Source: Opitutus sp. GAS368
GTDB taxonomy: Bacteria; Verrucomicrobiota; Verrucomicrobiia; Opitutales; Opitutaceae
Assembly (NCBI GenBank): GCA_945874455.1
Contig: CAMCHO010000030.1
Span: 1-33,621, forward strand
Direction: 5' to 3'
Length of the DNA: 33,621 nt
Positions within the stretch are counted from its first letter, which is position 1, and each line of letters opens with the position of its first letter. The position numbers were made by a program, and so were the translations under genes. Shown in pieces: positions 24,705 to 32,963 of this stretch. Below the pieces are notes generated by a model. It was not told the DNA's origin, ran no database searches, and worked only from the letters and a program-made list of their open reading frames with translations.

Positions 24705-27341
24705 ATGATCCGTTGTTTCTATCTACTCATCCTCGTCGCCGCGCTCTTCGTCCCTCGTAGTGGGTGGAGTGCGACGGGACCGGCGGTCGGACCTTTTTTT
24801 GAGTCGGCCCAACCGTTTTTTCATTCGCAGGTTGAAGTCTTTGCGCCGACCCAGGGGAAAACGACGGGCGAAAACATGGTCGTGCGGGGAATTGTGCTGC
24901 CGCTGTCCTCGGGGCATTGCGTGTTGTTCGACCAAGAACTGCTGCGCGTCGCGGCCATTTGGCGCACTCCCGCCGGTGGCACTCCGGTCACGTTGGCCAC
25001 GATGGCGCAGATTTCTTACGCCAATTTACGCCAGAAGGCGGGGGCGGGGCATCCGCGGCCGACTGGCCCCGTGTTGATGAGCACGGGCGTTTTTCCCGGA
25101 GTGGCCGGCGAGAGCGGCGCCTTGCGCGACGACCCACGTCCGACGGGACGCGAAGGCGAGGCCGGTCGCGGACCGCTGCCCACCACGTTCGGTCGGTTCG
25201 ACGGAATCGAATTGGCTGGAGCGGTTGCCGTGCTGCGTTACCACGTCGGCACAACCGCAGTGGCGGAGTGGCACGAGGCCCGCAGCACGGATGGCTTGGT
25301 CGAGGTCATTCGACATTTCGAAATTGCGCCCCACGCGCACGCGTTGGTGTTCGCGCTGGGTGTGGGCGGGGTGGAGCCGCTGAGCCTCATGGCCAATGCC
25401 GATGCCTTCGTGGTGGCGAAGCAGGACGCGGGATTTGTCGGCACGCTGGCACCGTCGAGTGTCCGGCAACGGGTCAGTGTCGCGTGGCGCTTCGGGGCGA
25501 GTGGCGGAGCTGGGGCATTGCCGGAGACACCGCCGCTGCCGCGGACGAGTACCCAGCGGCGCTGGGCCGGCACGGTGACGGCCAGCGTGCAACGCGATGC
25601 GCTCGCGCAGAATGGGCTCGTGCTCGACCGCATCGCGACTCCCGACGCCAATCCATGGGCGCGACGCGTGCGTGCGGCCGATCTGGCGTTTTTGACTGAC
25701 GACCGGGCGGCGGTCGTGACTTACGATGGCGACGTGTGGCTGGTCGACGGATTTGCGGATCCGCAACTCACGCGGCTCACCTGGCAGCGCTTCGCCTCGG
25801 GGCTGCATGAGCCGCTGGCCATCGCCGCGCCGCAGGGGATGATTCAGGTGGCCACCAAGAACGGTCTCGTGCGGTTGCATGCGCGCGACGGGAGCGGGGA
25901 GGCGACCTGGTTCGAGAATTTCAGTGATCAGCTCCTGCAGAGTCAGACGACGCGATCGTTTCCCCTGGATATGGCGATGGGGCCCGATGGTTCGACTTAT
26001 GTGACCCAAGGCGGAATTGTCGATCGGAGTGGCATGCAGGCGGGAGGAGAGGGGACGGCGCACACCGGTGCGATCGTGAGAATTTCCCCCGATGGCCGAA
26101 GCGCGCAGGTCGTAGGGAGCGGCGCTCGCGAACCGTTTCTCGCGGTTCATCCGACGACCGGTGTGGTGACGGCGACGGATCAGCAGGGGCACTACATTCC
26201 CTCCTCGGTGTGCTACCTCGTGCGACCCGGGGATGATTTTGGTTACGTGCAGGACAAGCCGACGAAGCTCGCCCGGCCACTCGTGTGGCTGCCGCATGAG
26301 CAGGACACCTCGTCGGCGTCCGAGGTCTGGATGGTCGGTCAGGGGATGGGCGCGTGGAATGGGCGGTTGCTGCATCTCTCCTATGGAACGGGTCGCGTAT
26401 TTCTCATTACGCCGGATCTGGACGCGCCGATGGCACAAGGCGCGGTGATTCCGCTCGATTTGAAAACAGATCTGCCGCTGCTCCATGGCCGGATGAACCT
26501 GCGTGGGGATGCGCTGTTTTTTGCTGGGCTGCAAATCTACGGGACGAACACCACGAACAACTGGGCGTTGGGCCGGTTGCGACCGGGCAAGACAGAGATC
26601 GTCACCGCATTGGCGGCGCGATCCTGCGAGGACGGCGTGGTGCTGGAGTTTGCCGCACCGCTCGACCCAGCCTCGCTGGGCGCGGAGAAAATCGCGGCGC
26701 GCGCGTGGAATTATAAACGCAGCTCTGCTTACGGCAGCGGGCGCTACGCACTCGACGGTGCGGCCGGCGTCACGCCGTGGGGCGTTGCCCAGACGGTGCT
26801 ATCGGCGGATCGGAAATCGGTGTTCGTGCATTTGCCGAAACTTCCTGCGGTGGCCCAGCTCGAGGTGCGCCACGATTTTAGGATGGCCAGCGGCACGGCC
26901 GCACGCGGCGTAGTTTATTTTACGATTCATCAGCCGCGCTCACTCGATTTGGCGAAGGCAGGTTTTGCTGGCGTCGATCTTTCCCAGCAACCGGTCGTCG
27001 TGGCCCGCGCCAAAGAGGAGCTCGCGTCAGTGGCGATCGGCAAGGCCCTGGCGGAGAGCGTGGGCTGTGCGACGTGTCACTCGGCGGATGGGACGACCGA
27101 GGGCAAGATCGGCCCCACGTGGCAGCGGTTGTTTGGCAGCAAGCGGACGTTACTCGATGGCACCAGTGAACTGGCGGACGAACTTTACCTGCGGGAGAAA
27201 ATTCTCGATCCGACGCAAAAGCCGACCAAGCCCGGGGTGATTGAAATGCCGAGCTATCGCGGAGTCCTGAGTGAGCAGCAGGTGGAGTCGCTCGTGCTCT
27301 ATATCAAAAGCCTCGGTGCCCGGGGAGGCCGGGCCGAGTAG
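24705..27341 (+). CDS. Exported propeller protein with C-terminal cytochrome c domain (DUF6797-like)
   Basis: 878 residues. A signal peptide (MIRCFYLLILVAALFVPRSGWSA) is followed by an N-terminal domain resembling DUF6797 (about 25-300; this name is from memory). A beta-propeller region of the Gsd/NHL type follows (about 320-640; LDMAMGPDGSTYVTQGG, HTGAIVRISPDGRSAQVVGSG, RPGDDFGYVQ). A single cytochrome c domain ends it: CATCH at about 789-793 and the likely axial methionine in VIEMPSYRG near 848. Proteins like this are common in Verrucomicrobiota and Planctomycetota and probably oxidise sugars or related compounds in the periplasm, passing electrons to the heme. It begins nine bases after psuG, so it is likely in that operon. 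Confidence 0.87.
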   Translation: MIRCFYLLILVAALFVPRSGWSATGPAVGPFFESAQPFFHSQVEVFAPTQGKTTGENMVVRGIVLPLSSGHCVLFDQELLRVAAIWRTPAGGTPVTLATMAQISYANLRQKAGAGHPRPTGPVLMSTGVFPGVAGESGALRDDPRPTGREGEAGRGPLPTTFGRFDGIELAGAVAVLRYHVGTTAVAEWHEARSTDGLVEVIRHFEIAPHAHALVFALGVGGVEPLSLMANADAFVVAKQDAGFVGTLAPSSVRQRVSVAWRFGASGGAGALPETPPLPRTSTQRRWAGTVTASVQRDALAQNGLVLDRIATPDANPWARRVRAADLAFLTDDRAAVVTYDGDVWLVDGFADPQLTRLTWQRFASGLHEPLAIAAPQGMIQVATKNGLVRLHARDGSGEATWFENFSDQLLQSQTTRSFPLDMAMGPDGSTYVTQGGIVDRSGMQAGGEGTAHTGAIVRISPDGRSAQVVGSGAREPFLAVHPTTGVVTATDQQGHYIPSSVCYLVRPGDDFGYVQDKPTKLARPLVWLPHEQDTSSASEVWMVGQGMGAWNGRLLHLSYGTGRVFLITPDLDAPMAQGAVIPLDLKTDLPLLHGRMNLRGDALFFAGLQIYGTNTTNNWALGRLRPGKTEIVTALAARSCEDGVVLEFAAPLDPASLGAEKIAARAWNYKRSSAYGSGRYALDGAAGVTPWGVAQTVLSADRKSVFVHLPKLPAVAQLEVRHDFRMASGTAARGVVYFTIHQPRSLDLAKAGFAGVDLSQQPVVVARAKEELASVAIGKALAESVGCATCHSADGTTEGKIGPTWQRLFGSKRTLLDGTSELADELYLREKILDPTQKPTKPGVIEMPSYRGVLSEQQVESLVLYIKSLGARGGRAE

Positions 27342-27491
27342 GCTGAATATCTCAGGCTCGCCCCGTCGAAGGCAGGTGTCACCGAGCGCACATTTTCAGC
27401 TCCATCCGGGATCTTTTTAGAAAATATTTCCGCGATGAGCGCAAGGTGGACGCCGTTGATTTCTAAGTTCGACCGGCTGCTGACCGGGCAC
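27342..27491. other. Gap after the cytochrome protein gene, AT-rich patch
   Basis: No gene recognised. A patch near 27411-27430 (ATCTTTTTAGAAAATATTT) is far more AT-rich than the surrounding DNA. Very short open frames across it have no family features. Confidence 0.35.
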
Positions 27492-27519
27492 AAAAAAGGG
27501 CGGGTCCGAGACGCCGCCC
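27492..27519 (-). terminator. Intrinsic terminator of the cyclophilin gene
   Basis: On the minus strand a nine-base-pair stem forms from GGGCGG-C-GTC-TCG-GAC-CCGCCC (27519-27498) with one bulged base and a three-base loop. Six T residues follow (27497-27492). It lies about 30 bases past the gene's stop codon. Confidence 0.85.
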
Positions 27520-27547
27520 CACTTTTAAACCTGATTGGCTGCGGCGA

Positions 27548-28057
27548 TTAGCTCGCTGGCACGATCGTCACGCTCTCGACTTCGACGCGGTCGATCGGCG
27601 TGCTCTTCTCGCTGCCGCCGACGGAGACGTTGGCGATGAGCTCGAGGACGTCGTCGCCCTTCACGAGTTGGCCGTAAGCCGTGTATTGGCCGTCAAGGAA
27701 ACCCGCGTTGCCGTGGCAGATGAAGAATTGGCAGCCGGCGGAGTCCGGGTGCGAGGAGCGGGCGGCCGAGAGGACGCCGCGGACATGGGGCTTTTTGTTG
27801 AACTCGGCTTTGACCTTGTAGCCGGGGTCGCCGGTGCCGGGCATTCCCTTGGCACCCTTTTTGGTGTTGGGGCAACCGCCTTGGATCATGAAACCCTTGA
27901 GAATGCGGTGAAATGCGGTGCCGTTGTAGAAACCTTCGCGGGCGAGTTTTTTGAAATTCTCGACGTGCTTCGGTGCGACGTCGGGCCAGAAGGCGAGGGT
28001 CATTTCTCCGAGGGAGGTCTTGATGATGGCGTGTTCGGTAGGTGCGGGAGTGCTCAT
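27548..28057 (-). CDS. Cyclophilin-type peptidyl-prolyl isomerase
   Basis: 169 residues from the ATG at 28057, chosen because the 24 residues before it (from 28129) do not resemble a signal and would overlap the divergent promoter. The domain is a compact cyclophilin: IIKTSLGEMTLAFWPDVAPKHVENF, FYNGTAFHRILKGFMIQGGCP (the FHR catalytic region), SAGCQFFICHGNAGFLDGQYTAYGQLVKG. It catalyses cis-trans isomerisation of prolyl bonds. No signal peptide, so cytosolic. It is divergent from the NUP gene. Confidence 0.93.
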   Translation of the reverse strand: MSTPAPTEHAIIKTSLGEMTLAFWPDVAPKHVENFKKLAREGFYNGTAFHRILKGFMIQGGCPNTKKGAKGMPGTGDPGYKVKAEFNKKPHVRGVLSAARSSHPDSAGCQFFICHGNAGFLDGQYTAYGQLVKGDDVLELIANVSVGGSEKSTPIDRVEVESVTIVPAS

Positions 28058-28137
28058 GGAAGTCGCAGCGAACCGGTCGCGCTCGGGTGCCGCAAGAACC
28101 AATTTGCGCGCCGCGTGAGACCTGCTCACCTTCAGAA

Positions 28138-29184
28138 ATGCGCCGCCTAAGTTTATTGGTTTCCCTATTTTTTCTCCCGCTGATCACCTCGGCTGCCGAA
28201 GTGATCCGGCCCAAGGTTGTCGTGGTAACAATGTTCGAACCTGGCAAGGACACGGGGGACAGCCCGGGGGAGTTTCAATTTTGGGTGGAACGTGAAAAAC
28301 TCACCGAGGTGCATGCGTTCCCGCAAGGCTACCGAGATTTGCGGACGAACGCGGAGGGGAGCGTGCTCGGTATCGTCACCGGCGTGGGCACGGCCAAGAG
28401 CACGGCTTCCATCATGGCGCTGGGGCTCGATCCGCGCTTTGATTTGACGAAGAGCTATTGGTTGGTGGCGGGGATCGCTGGCATCGATCCCCATGACGGT
28501 CCGCTCGGTGCCGCGGTGTGGGCCGAGTGGTTGGTCGACGGCGATCTGGGGCACGAGATTGATGCGCGCGAGATGCCGGCGGGTTGGACGACGGGGTACA
28601 TTCCGTTGCGAAAAAAGAAACCCTACGAACTGCCCGTGGACCGCAGTGAGGGGGAGGCCTACCGGCTTGGTCCGGGTTTCGTTGAGTGGGCCTACCAGCT
28701 CACGAAGGACACCCCGTTGGCCGACACCGCCGCGATGCAGAAACGGCGCGCCCTCTACACCGGTTATCCAAAAGCGCAGCGGCCCCCGCTCGTGATGAAG
28801 GGCGATAACCTGTCATCCATGACCTATTGGCACGGCAAGATCCTCAATCAGTGGGCGAATGATTGGGTTAAGTATTACAGCGAAGGCGCGGGCAACTACG
28901 TCACAACGGCGATGGAAGATACGGGCACGATGCAATCGCTGACTTTCCTCGCGCGGGCTAAACGCGTCGATGTGCGGCGCGTACTCGTGCTGCGCACGGC
29001 CAGTAATTTCGACATGCAATGGCCCGGTGGTGACGCGGCGGATAGCCTCAGCGGTGAAAAACTCGGGCCCGGATATTCGGCGTATCTCCCCTCGCTCGAA
29101 GCGGCGCATCGGGTGGGCAGCATCGTCGTGCACGAACTCGTGAAGAACTGGCCGCGCTACGAAAACGAAATCCCGAAGAAGTGA
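28138..29184 (+). CDS. Exported NUP-family (purine nucleoside permease / phosphorylase-fold) protein
   Basis: 348 residues; the ATG at 28138 begins a signal peptide (MRRLSLLVSLFFLPLITSAAE). The rest matches the NUP family: IRPKVVVVTMFEPGKD, FPQGYRDLRTNAEGSVLGIVTGVGTAKSTASIMALG, WLVAGIAGIDPHDGPLGAAVWAEWLVDGDLGHEID, TAMEDTGTMQSLTFLARA and LRTASNFDMQWPGG. The family is named after a yeast nucleoside permease, but there are no membrane segments after the signal here. The glycine-rich VTGVG/VAGIAG pattern and the TAMEDTG helix recall nucleoside phosphorylases. I infer a periplasmic nucleoside-cleaving or nucleoside-binding enzyme. The nucleoside importer and psuG nearby fit this. Confidence 0.87.
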   Translation: MRRLSLLVSLFFLPLITSAAEVIRPKVVVVTMFEPGKDTGDSPGEFQFWVEREKLTEVHAFPQGYRDLRTNAEGSVLGIVTGVGTAKSTASIMALGLDPRFDLTKSYWLVAGIAGIDPHDGPLGAAVWAEWLVDGDLGHEIDAREMPAGWTTGYIPLRKKKPYELPVDRSEGEAYRLGPGFVEWAYQLTKDTPLADTAAMQKRRALYTGYPKAQRPPLVMKGDNLSSMTYWHGKILNQWANDWVKYYSEGAGNYVTTAMEDTGTMQSLTFLARAKRVDVRRVLVLRTASNFDMQWPGGDAADSLSGEKLGPGYSAYLPSLEAAHRVGSIVVHELVKNWPRYENEIPKK

Positions 29185-29199
29185 CGCGTCGGTGACGCG

Positions 29200-29745
29200 T
29201 AGCGCAGATCACTACTCAATGAGCTCGCGAGGAGCATGGGCGTGGTGACGGGCAGCGTGCGGGCGGGGTGGGCTTGTTCGAAGGCGTAGCCGAGGGCGAG
29301 CAGGCGGGCTTCACTGAACGCGGGACCGATGAACGACAAGCCGACCGGCAACCCCGGATCCGAGGTGAAACTCGCCGAGACAATCAAGTTGGGCCAGCCG
29401 GTGACGTTCGCGAGGATGGCCGTGCCGGAGTAGATTTTGGGCGGGAGCGTGACGCCATCGTCCTTGATCAGGCGCGGTGGGCGGACCCCGTGGGTCGCTC
29501 CGGCCATAACGTTGAGTGCGTCGGCAATGCCTGCGCCTGAGCCCGCCGCTGGAACCGCTGGGTGAGCGTGCGAGGACCTGGGGGAGAATTTGACCGCCAA
29601 GGGTGCTGAGGGCGCCGCCGCTCGCGAACTCGCTGAGGTTGACCTTCGCGATGATCACGCACCCGGCAGCACGGAGACGGCGGATGTGTTCGGCGTCTTG
29701 GACGCGGGGCAGGGCGGGCAGGGGCCGAAGCGAGCGAGGGGGCGC
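29200..29745 (-). pseudogene. Decayed amidase-signature gene (truncated, deleted, frameshifted)
   Basis: Two minus-strand pieces of one amidase are visible. The first (about 29745-29560) reads DAEHIRRLRAAGCVIIAKVNLSEFASGG then RSPSGSSGG, the Ser-rich active-site part of the GatA/amidase family. The second, in another frame (about 29560-29200), reads SGAGIADALNV then GLPVGLSFIGPAFSEARLLALGYAFEQA, the typical C-terminal end. The N-terminus is missing, a -1/+1 frameshift lies at the SGSSGG region (about 29560) and most of the middle of the protein, with the rest of the active site, is absent. It is squeezed between gmhA and the NUP gene. It cannot make a working enzyme. Confidence 0.85.
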
Positions 29746-30306
29746 TCAATCAAACGCGTCGTCGATCAACTCGCAGAAATGATGGATCAAAAAGAGATGG
29801 GCCTCCTGTGTGGCCGGGCCGCAGTTGCCCGGGATGATGAGATCGCAGGTGGCGAGGCCCTTGGCGTGGCCACCGCCGCGGCCGAGGAAGGCGATGGACT
29901 CGAGCTGCAGCTTTTTCGCTTCGTGCAGGGCGGCGAGGATGTTGGCCGAATGACCGCTCGTGGTGAGCACGACGAGCAGATCTTCCGGGCGCGCGAAGCC
30001 GGCGATTTGACGCGAGAAGGCGTGTTCGTGGCCGTAGTCGTTGACGACGCAGGTGAGGAGCGAGCCGTCGGCGGAGAGAGCGATAGCGGGCAAGGCACGG
30101 CGGTTTTTGGCGTAACGGCCGACGAGTTCGGTCGAGAAATGGGCGGCCTCAGCTGCGCTGCCGCCATTGCCGCAGATGAGCAATTTTCCGCCACGGCGGA
30201 GCGTCGCGAGGATCATCTGGCCGGCGCGGTCGATCTCGGGGCGAATTTCGGAGAGCGACTGCAAGGTGCGGACGGTTTCGGCGAGAGAGACTTCGAAGGA
30301 GCGCAT
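29746..30306 (-). CDS. gmhA: Phosphoheptose (sedoheptulose 7-phosphate) isomerase
   Basis: 186 residues of the SIS-domain family. It converts sedoheptulose 7-phosphate to glycero-manno-heptose 7-phosphate, the first step to the heptose of lipopolysaccharide core. Marks are LLICGNGGSAAEAAHFSTELVGRY (the histidine takes part in zinc binding), VVLTTSGHSANILAAL, CDLIIPG and the C-terminal TQEAHLFLIHHFCELID. The length matches GmhA. No other heptose genes are next to it. A decayed amidase gene begins right after its stop. Confidence 0.92.
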   Translation of the reverse strand: MRSFEVSLAETVRTLQSLSEIRPEIDRAGQMILATLRRGGKLLICGNGGSAAEAAHFSTELVGRYAKNRRALPAIALSADGSLLTCVVNDYGHEHAFSRQIAGFARPEDLLVVLTTSGHSANILAALHEAKKLQLESIAFLGRGGGHAKGLATCDLIIPGNCGPATQEAHLFLIHHFCELIDDAFD

Positions 30307-30435
30307 GGTACGGGGAAGGAAAGTAGCGAGCAGCGCGTAGCGGGTAGCGAGTAGAAAAATGGGGTCGGAGCCGAGTACGGGGAATGCGCCGAATCAAGCT
30401 CGCTACCCGGTCCATGAACCTCAGTACTTTTGAGG
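30307..30435. repeat. Divergent gap between gmhA and recF with an 11-base inverted repeat
   Basis: CGGGTAGCGAG (30341-30351) is exactly complementary to CTCGCTACCCG (30399-30409), with a 47-base loop. The left arm is part of a run of GTAGCG(A/G)G copies from about 30323. It looks like a dispersed repeat placed in the shared promoter region of gmhA and recF. Confidence 0.7.
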
Positions 30436-31536
30436 GTGCGCCTCCGCAAACTTACACTCCGCCACTTTCGCAACGTGGGCTTTGCTGCGTTGGAACTGAA
30501 GGGGCGGCAGCAGTTTTTGATCGGGGCGAACGGCCAGGGGAAAACGAATCTACTCGAGGCGGCGGGTTTTTTGACCGCGCTCCGGTCGTTTCGCGCGGCG
30601 GACAATAAACTGCTGGTCGGCCACGGTGAGCACACGGCGGCGATCGCGTGCGAGCTGGAGCACGAGCGGCAGGGCGAGACGAAGGTCACGATCAAGCTGC
30701 GGCACGACGGCAAGGAGCTCTGGTGCGACACCGAGCGCGTGACGCGGCTCGCGGATTACCTCGGGAAATTTCCGACGGTCGTATTTTCGTCGCAGGATTT
30801 GCAGTTGGTGCGGGGCTCGCCGGCGGGGCGGCGGCGTTGGTTGGACCTGACGTTGGCGGCGATGGACGCGGGGTATTTGCGAGCGTTGCAGACGTTCACG
30901 CGGGCGCTCGCGGAGCGGAATGCGTTGTTGAAACGAGGCGTGGCGGACTCCGCGCAGCTCTCAGCGTTCGAGCACACCTTGGCCCCGGCGGCAGCGGAGC
31001 TGATCCGCCTGCGAGCGGCGGGCCTCAAAGCGCTCGGCGCGTCCTTGGAGAAAAACTACGCGCGCTTGTGTGATGAGTCGGAGCCGGCCGGGCTCGCGTA
31101 TGAGCCGGACTTTGCCGAGCCCTCGGCGGAGGCGTTGCTCGCGCGGCTGGAGTCGGGGCGGTCGCGCGATGCGCAGTTTCGCACGACGCTCGTGGGGCCG
31201 CATCGGGATGACTTTCATTTTACGGTGCGACACGCCGCGGCGAAGGAGTTTGCTTCAGAGGGGCAACAGCGATCGCTGGTGCTCGCGCTGCGCTTGGCGC
31301 AGGCGGCGTGGTTTCATGAAAAGAGCGGTATCCGGCCGGTGCTGCTCGCGGATGATGTCCTCGGCGAACTTGACCCGACTCGGCGGCGGCGGTTTTGGTC
31401 GGCGATCGACGCGGAGTCGCAGGTGATCGCTACGGGGACGAGCTTGCCGGATGCGGTGCTGGGAACGTGGCAGGTGTTTGCGGTGGCGGATGGTGTGTTT
31501 ACGGAAAAAGTGCTTGATATGGAGGCGACCGCGTGA
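30436..31536 (+). CDS. recF: DNA replication and repair protein RecF
   Basis: 366 residues from the GTG at 30436; a TTG at 30430 would add two. There is no ATG in frame before the conserved [12 protein letters not shown]. It is an SMC-like ATPase that helps load RecA at gaps with RecO and RecR. Marks: Walker [15 protein letters not shown], the [16 protein letters not shown] segment, [11 protein letters not shown], signature [17 protein letters not shown] and Walker [14 protein letters not shown]. No dnaA or dnaN is adjacent, which is common outside the classical oriC arrangement. Its stop overlaps the next start (GTGA). Confidence 0.96.
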   Translation: MRLRKLTLRHFRNVGFAALELKGRQQFLIGANGQGKTNLLEAAGFLTALRSFRAADNKLLVGHGEHTAAIACELEHERQGETKVTIKLRHDGKELWCDTERVTRLADYLGKFPTVVFSSQDLQLVRGSPAGRRRWLDLTLAAMDAGYLRALQTFTRALAERNALLKRGVADSAQLSAFEHTLAPAAAELIRLRAAGLKALGASLEKNYARLCDESEPAGLAYEPDFAEPSAEALLARLESGRSRDAQFRTTLVGPHRDDFHFTVRHAAAKEFASEGQQRSLVLALRLAQAAWFHEKSGIRPVLLADDVLGELDPTRRRRFWSAIDAESQVIATGTSLPDAVLGTWQVFAVADGVFTEKVLDMEATA

Positions 31537-32279
31537 CGCTGGAGCCGTGGCAATGGGCGCTGGCGGTGCTCGCCGCGCTGATCGTGGGGATCTCGAAATC
31601 CGGCATCGGCGGGCTCGGGATTCTTGCGGTGGTCCTGTTCACTCTGATGATGCCGGCGAAGCAGGCGACGGGCACGGTGCTGCCGTTGTTGTGTTTCGGC
31701 GACATCGTGGCGTCGGCGACCTATGGGCGGCACGCGAAGTGGCTGCACGTGTGGCGGCTGTTTCCGTGGACGGCGGGTGGTGTGGTGCTGGGATGGCTGG
31801 CCTTTGATCGGGTGAACGACCGGCAGGCGCAGGGTCTCATCGGCGCGATTATCCTGGGGCTGGTGGTGATGCAACTCATCCGGCGCAAATGGGGCGGGCA
31901 CGAGGCGGAGCATGGGGCGTGGTTCGCCCCTGCCATCGGCGTCCTCGCGGGTTTCACGACGCTCGTGGCGAACGCGGCCGGTCCCCTCATGGTCGTTTAC
32001 ATGCTCGCGATGCGGTTGCCGAAACTAGATTGGGTTGGCACGAGCGCGGTATTTTTCCTGCTACTCAATCTCTTCAAGGTGCCGTTTATGATCGATCTTG
32101 GGTTGATTCATGCGACGAGCGTTGCGTTCAACGTCTGGCTGGCTCCGGTGGTGCTCGCGGGCGCATGGTTCGGACGGAAACTCGTCATGAAGATCGATCA
32201 ACAGGCGTTTGAAAATCTCGCCCTCGCGCTCAGCCTCATTGCCGGGCTCAAGCTCGTCCACTCATCATGGCGCGGATGA
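31533..32279 (+). CDS. TauE/SafE family membrane permease
   Basis: 248 residues, GTG start overlapping the recF stop by four bases. About eight hydrophobic segments. The N-terminus [35 protein letters not shown] and the second-half [23 protein letters not shown] are the two repeats of the TauE/SafE family (PF01925). Members export sulfite, sulfoacetate and related organic anions; the substrate is unknown. It is wedged between recF and ruvC with overlaps on both sides. Confidence 0.92.
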   Translation: MTLEPWQWALAVLAALIVGISKSGIGGLGILAVVLFTLMMPAKQATGTVLPLLCFGDIVASATYGRHAKWLHVWRLFPWTAGGVVLGWLAFDRVNDRQAQGLIGAIILGLVVMQLIRRKWGGHEAEHGAWFAPAIGVLAGFTTLVANAAGPLMVVYMLAMRLPKLDWVGTSAVFFLLLNLFKVPFMIDLGLIHATSVAFNVWLAPVVLAGAWFGRKLVMKIDQQAFENLALALSLIAGLKLVHSSWRG

Positions 32280-32881
32280 ACGTCAGGCAAATGTGGGCGG
32301 CGAAGCTGGCGGGGAAACCGGTGCCGGCGGCGCTGGACGTGCCGGCGAATGGCGCGGCCTCGGGACAGGCGTCGTCGGGGGTGCGGGCGCGGACGCCGTT
32401 TAGCGGGGTGGTGTTGGGGATCGACCCGTCGCTACGCGGGACGGGTTTGGCGCTGGTCGAGTTTGCGGTGGGCCGGCAGCCGATTTTGTTGCGGTGTCAG
32501 ACGGTGAAGGTACACGCAAAACTGCCGATGGCGGTGGCGCTCGGAGAGATTCATCGGGCGGTGGCGGCGTTTTTGGATGCGGCGAAGGACGTCCGGCACG
32601 TGGCGCTGGAGCAGACGATTTTTGTGCAAAATTTTCAGACGGCGCAGATCCTCGGTGCGGCGCGCGGGGCGGCGATCTCGGCGGCGGCGTTGCGAGAGAA
32701 ACCGGTTTTCGAATACGCACCGTTGCGCGTGAAGCAGGCGGTGGTGGGTGCGGGCCGCGCGAGCAAGGAGCAGATGGCGCGCACGGTAATGGCGCTGCTG
32801 GGACACGGGCGCACGCTGGCGCTGGATGAGGCGGACGCGGCGGGCGTGGCGTTGTGCCATGCGTTCACTTGGCGGGAGTGA
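32267..32881 (+). CDS. ruvC: Holliday junction resolvase RuvC with N-terminal extension
   Basis: 204 residues from the ATG at 32267; a second ATG at 32276, overlapping the permease stop as ATGA, would give 201. RuvC cuts Holliday junctions made in recombination. The four acids are visible: [10 protein letters not shown] (first Asp), VALEQTIF (Glu) and [14 protein letters not shown] (two Asp); [21 protein letters not shown] is the DNA-binding region. About 45 residues precede the usual first strand, starting [15 protein letters not shown], then an Ala/Gly/Pro-rich linker. RuvC proteins normally begin at the GIDPG strand. No ruvA or ruvB is in this window. Confidence 0.94.
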   Translation: MARMNVRQMWAAKLAGKPVPAALDVPANGAASGQASSGVRARTPFSGVVLGIDPSLRGTGLALVEFAVGRQPILLRCQTVKVHAKLPMAVALGEIHRAVAAFLDAAKDVRHVALEQTIFVQNFQTAQILGAARGAAISAAALREKPVFEYAPLRVKQAVVGAGRASKEQMARTVMALLGHGRTLALDEADAAGVALCHAFTWRE

Positions 32882-32886
32882 GAGGG

Positions 32887-32963
32887 AAGGACCAAGGACC
32901 AAGGACCAAGGACCAAGGACCAAGGGCCAAGGGCCAAGTGCCAAGTGCCAAGTGCCAAGGACG
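32887..32963. repeat. Heptamer tandem array after ruvC
   Basis: Eleven tandem 7-base units, AAG(G/T)(A/G)CC: five AAGGACC, two AAGGGCC, three AAGTGCC and a final AAGGACG. The array begins five bases after the ruvC stop. The variants are in blocks, as expected from stepwise duplication by slipped replication. Confidence 0.93.

Noticed and set aside
27342-27547. Two short open frames (about 38 and 33 codons) in the gap after the cytochrome gene
   Set aside because: No start signal or family match, and one runs through the cyclophilin terminator. The lower GC is noted but does not support a gene.
32887-32963. CRISPR array
   Set aside because: Units are only seven bases long with no spacers, so this is a simple tandem repeat.
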